Positions 61,795 through 64,000 of a stretch of DNA of 64,000 nucleotides are shown here, piece by piece. The stretch comes from Pontibacillus litoralis JSM 072002. GTDB lineage: Bacteria; Bacillota; Bacilli; Bacillales; BH030062. The translations under genes were made by a program, and so were the position numbers. The DNA lies in the NCBI RefSeq assembly GCF_000775615.1, contig NZ_AVPG01000003.1, forward strand, positions 1 through 64,000, read 5' to 3'. The notes beneath the pieces were generated by a model. The model saw only the letters and a list, made by a program, of their open reading frames with translations, did no database searches and was not told the DNA's origin. Numbering within the stretch: position 1 is the stretch's first letter; every line of letters starts with the position of its first letter.

Positions 61795-61950
61795 TTAGCG
61801 TTCATTCATTTTCTGTTCTAACTCTTCTAATAAACCAATTAATTGATCCACATCCTCAACAGACGTTTGTTCCGGATTTAACTCTTCAATTCGTGTCATA
61901 AAAGCAGAAAGGCGTAATTTAAGTTCTTCTATTTTTCCTTCGTTTGTCAT
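61795..61950 (-). CDS. SE1561-like small acidic protein
   Basis: 51 aa, behind AAAGGAG (the start is the ATG at 61950). Acidic, helical: KIEELKLRLSAFMTRIEELNPEQTSVEDVDQLIGLLEELEQKM. This length and pattern of an N-terminal helix, the (D/N)PE(Q/T)T turn and an IDRLI-type helix match the small SE1561 family of Firmicutes. Function unknown. Confidence 0.72.
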   Translation of the reverse strand: MTNEGKIEELKLRLSAFMTRIEELNPEQTSVEDVDQLIGLLEELEQKMNER

Positions 61951-62112
61951 GATAAAGCTCCTTTAGAATACAGATTCGTTCTTATCTCATAGGAAATACT
62001 CTTCTTAATCGTATTAAAAATCGCGTCAAATGTCTATTCCTGATTTATGTTTAGTATCGTCTTTCACCACAAATGTTATAATAATCATATTAATACTATA
62101 TGAGGAGGCACT

Positions 62113-62997
62113 ATGGACTTTATATTCTTAACAGATTGGTGGACATTCCTAACAAAACTATTATCCAATACACTAGTACGGATTATCATTGCCGGCATTT
62201 TCTTTTACATTGGTACGAAATTTATTCAACGCTCCATTCGTTCCTTCTTTAAACGAACAAGCTTCATCGATGAGAAAAAAGAGAAAACAATGGAAGCAAT
62301 GTTAAGGTCGTTGATATACTATACAGCAACCTTCGGATATATCATTTTTATTTTATTAGAATTTGATGTTCCGATAACTAAAATGCTTGCAGGGGCAGGA
62401 GTCCTTGGAATTATAATTGGATTTGGTGCTCAAAGTCTTATCCGTGATTTGTTAGCTGGAGTCTTCTTCCTGTATGAAAATCAGCTCAATAAAGGAGATT
62501 TCGTTGCAATTAACAATACGCATTTCGGGACTGTGGAAGATATTGGACTACGCTTTCTAAAAGTAAGAGAGTGGAGTGGCAAACTGCTTACCATCAGCAA
62601 TGGATTAGTTAACACGATTCACAATTACAACATTGATCATATGCGGGTCATTGAGAAAATTACAATTAGCTATTATGAAGATCCTCAACGAGTACTTACA
62701 TTATTAGAAGACATATGTAGACAGTTAAACGAAGAATTAGAACCGTATTTAAAACAAGACGCTTGGAATAGACCTGTTCAGCCCTTTCAAGTGTATGGGA
62801 TGACGTCGTTAAACAATGAACACAGAGGGTACGAATATACAATCATTGGACTAACAGATGATATAGGTTATTGGACAGCTTCTATTAAAACAAGACATAT
62901 TATCGCCAATCGATTGTATGAAGAGCAAATCCAAATGTCTCTACAACACATAGATTTTCCACATCATAGTGCAAATGAGAGGATGACCAAATCATAG
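62113..62997 (+). CDS. yfkC: MscS-type mechanosensitive channel (YfkC-like)
   Basis: 294 aa, AGGAGGCA upstream. Three membrane helices (about 15-34, 60-80, 88-110); the last, pore-lining, helix has AGAGVLGIIIGFGAQSLIRDLLAG with alternating Gly/Ala, the MscS signature. The beta domain follows (GDFVAINNTHFGTVEDIGLRFLKVRE). It opens on hypo-osmotic shock and lets solutes out. Beside yfkD, as in B. subtilis. Confidence 0.9.
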   Translation: MDFIFLTDWWTFLTKLLSNTLVRIIIAGIFFYIGTKFIQRSIRSFFKRTSFIDEKKEKTMEAMLRSLIYYTATFGYIIFILLEFDVPITKMLAGAGVLGIIIGFGAQSLIRDLLAGVFFLYENQLNKGDFVAINNTHFGTVEDIGLRFLKVREWSGKLLTISNGLVNTIHNYNIDHMRVIEKITISYYEDPQRVLTLLEDICRQLNEELEPYLKQDAWNRPVQPFQVYGMTSLNNEHRGYEYTIIGLTDDIGYWTASIKTRHIIANRLYEEQIQMSLQHIDFPHHSANERMTKS

Positions 62998-63014
62998 CGG
63001 CCATCCTCGTGTTT
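62979..63014. terminator. Hairpin at the converging ends of yfkC and yfkD
   Basis: GAGGATG and CATCCTC (7 bp) with a long loop containing the yfkC stop, followed by GTGTTTTAC. Weak. Confidence 0.45.
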
Positions 63015-63808
63015 TACTGTACTTTGAAGGAGTAAGATACATGATCTTGAATCGGAATCCATGCTCCTATTCCTTGCTTCGTCACATTCTTCACAACAAC
63101 CTTTTTGCTTGACCCTTTTAATTGCATGTATACTTCTCCGAAAGTAACCATGCCTTTTTCATTCACTGCAGGGGCATAAGCTTGTAGCGTACCTATTTTC
63201 TTCGGGGGGATACCATAGGAATTATCCTTTTTCGTATCTTTACCAACAACAGTATGAAAAGCTAAAGGTAAGTCTGTATTTTCTTGAGCTTTCAGTAGCA
63301 TCATTTTTTTGATATCTTGTGCGTCTGATATTTTCGTCGTTAGTCCACCTTTAATGTGCTTTTCGTCCTCTTGTTTGTACGTAAGTTTCTTGGATTCATC
63401 TCCACCTTGATTATTCAAGCGATTTTCATTAATTTTTTGATATTGCCAGTTTACACTCGTTTCTTTCGTTTCGTAATTCAACGGCCAATGTCCCATATAA
63501 ATCATACCACGATAACCAATAGCGATTGGAGATGGATTCAGTGTTGTTTCATTTAACATTTTCATGAGTCTCGGATTGTTTATTTCTTCTTCTGAACCCT
63601 CTAACAGTTCTTGTGTTAACTCACTCGGCTTTAAGGTCATTTGATCTTGAGTAGAGTTAGGGTACGTATTCTCCTTAGAAATGTTAAGCACATGACTCGG
63701 AATAGCACTCTCATCTTTTGGCTTTTTCTCTTGCTCTGCATAGGATATACCCGGAATAGTACTTGCGACAAAAACGGTAATAAATGCAATTTTTGCAATT
63801 GTTTTCAT
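63014..63808 (-). CDS. yfkD: YfkD family secreted protein
   Basis: 264 aa. Signal peptide 1-24 (ending SYA). The sequence IPSHVLNISKENTYPNSTQD, PLNYETKETSVNWQYQK, KKMMLLKAQENTDLPL and GAWIPIQDHVSYSF strongly follows B. subtilis YfkD. Located extracellularly or in the wall space. Function unknown. Confidence 0.88.
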   Translation of the reverse strand: MKTIAKIAFITVFVASTIPGISYAEQEKKPKDESAIPSHVLNISKENTYPNSTQDQMTLKPSELTQELLEGSEEEINNPRLMKMLNETTLNPSPIAIGYRGMIYMGHWPLNYETKETSVNWQYQKINENRLNNQGGDESKKLTYKQEDEKHIKGGLTTKISDAQDIKKMMLLKAQENTDLPLAFHTVVGKDTKKDNSYGIPPKKIGTLQAYAPAVNEKGMVTFGEVYMQLKGSSKKVVVKNVTKQGIGAWIPIQDHVSYSFKVQ

Positions 63809-63909
63809 GCGTACAGTCCTTCCTTTTTTGCTTATTTTCTTCAGAGGATGTGTAGCTTATACACAACATGCGATATTGGATTATTTTAGTTCAACTGTTG
63901 CACTTTAAC

Positions 63910-63942
63910 ACAAAAAAAGAGCTAAGATTTATTCTTAACTCT
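63910..63942 (-). terminator. Terminator of the partial gene at the right edge
   Basis: GAGTTAAGA and TCTTAGCTC with one G-T pair on the minus strand, followed by TTTTTTTG; it overlaps the stop codon. Confidence 0.8.
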
Positions 63943-64000
63943 TCGGAATAATTGCAGAAAATAATTTATGTGCTTTTGGATCAAAGTATTGAATCGCCGG
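63935..64000 (-). CDS. C-terminal 21 residues of a gene entering from the right, possibly yfkA/yfkB
   Basis: The minus strand reads in one frame from the window edge, ending PAIQYFDPKAHKLFSAIIP..., to a TAA at 63935-63937 and a terminator. By position next to yfkC/yfkD it may be the YfkA/YfkB radical-SAM protein, but 21 residues are not enough to identify it. Confidence 0.55.
   Translation of the reverse strand, partial: PAIQYFDPKAHKLFSAIIPKS

Overview
The window is AT-rich and comes from a spore-forming member of the Bacillaceae. The evidence is dense gene-order agreement with the Bacillus subtilis ygxA-ygzB-perR, ygaF-gsaB-ygaE-ygaD-ygaC-sspE-mutY-yfhP-yfhJ-sspK, yfhH-recX-yfhF-yfhE and alkA(yfjP)-pdaA-yfkC-yfkD blocks, plus small acid-soluble spore proteins, a CotF-type coat protein, AGGAGG ribosome sites and TTG/GTG starts. 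A betaine/carnitine-type BCCT transporter and a YuiF/NhaC-type antiporter would fit a salt-tolerant relative, but the genus cannot be fixed from sequence alone.

Layout. 1-4.0 kb: tandem promoters and leader of an rRNA operon reading out of the left edge, then ygxA, ygzB, perR, a cobalamin adenosyltransferase and a 2-hydroxyacid dehydrogenase. 4.0-9.3 kb: a VmlR/Vga-like ABC-F protein behind a transcription attenuator, bcp, a small K+ channel and gsaB, followed by a 0.9 kb stretch without a protein gene that holds a candidate small RNA and a 40-bp tandem repeat. 9.3-16.6 kb: ygaE, ygaD, ntdP, sspE, yfhS, mutY, yfhP, yfhJ, sspK and a ypzG-like gene. 16.6-20.1 kb: ptsG-ptsH with glcT and a GlcT antiterminator site, but no ptsI. 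20.1-25.2 kb: a HAD phosphatase, yfhH, recX, yfhF, a CstB-like persulfide-handling enzyme and yfhE.

25.4-32.9 kb: an M4 neutral protease, a camelysin/TasA-type fibre protein (calY), its dedicated signal peptidase sipW and a DUF4047-like gene, a NarL-type response regulator, a GAF-PAS histidine kinase and lrgAB. 33.2 kb: tRNA-Ala(GGC). 33.6-39.2 kb: a five-gene dipeptide/oligopeptide ABC importer. 39.8-46.5 kb: trpEDCFBAG, preceded by a TRAP-type leader in which the (G/U)AG repeats, a long-range pairing and an SD-sequestering hairpin can all be read. 46.6-51 kb: a coat protein, a guanine riboswitch with a PbuG-type permease, a small patch that may be an insertion-sequence relic, and an M29 aminopeptidase. 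51-64 kb: nitroreductase, BCCT transporter, acetyltransferase, acyl-CoA synthetase, an orphan glgA, alkA, a methyltransferase, pdaA, a yuiF-like antiporter, an SE1561-like small protein, yfkC, yfkD and the C-terminus of a further gene.

Most of the window is conserved chromosomal backbone. The most interesting material is regulatory RNA and DNA: the ABC-F attenuator with a four-codon leader ORF, the TRAP leader, the GlcT site, the guanine riboswitch, a palindrome inside the cstB promoter, a palindrome at the BCCT promoter, a candidate C-rich sRNA, and a dispersed family of about 21-bp intergenic repeats found at three loci. I saw no CRISPR array, prophage, toxin-antitoxin pair or defence island.
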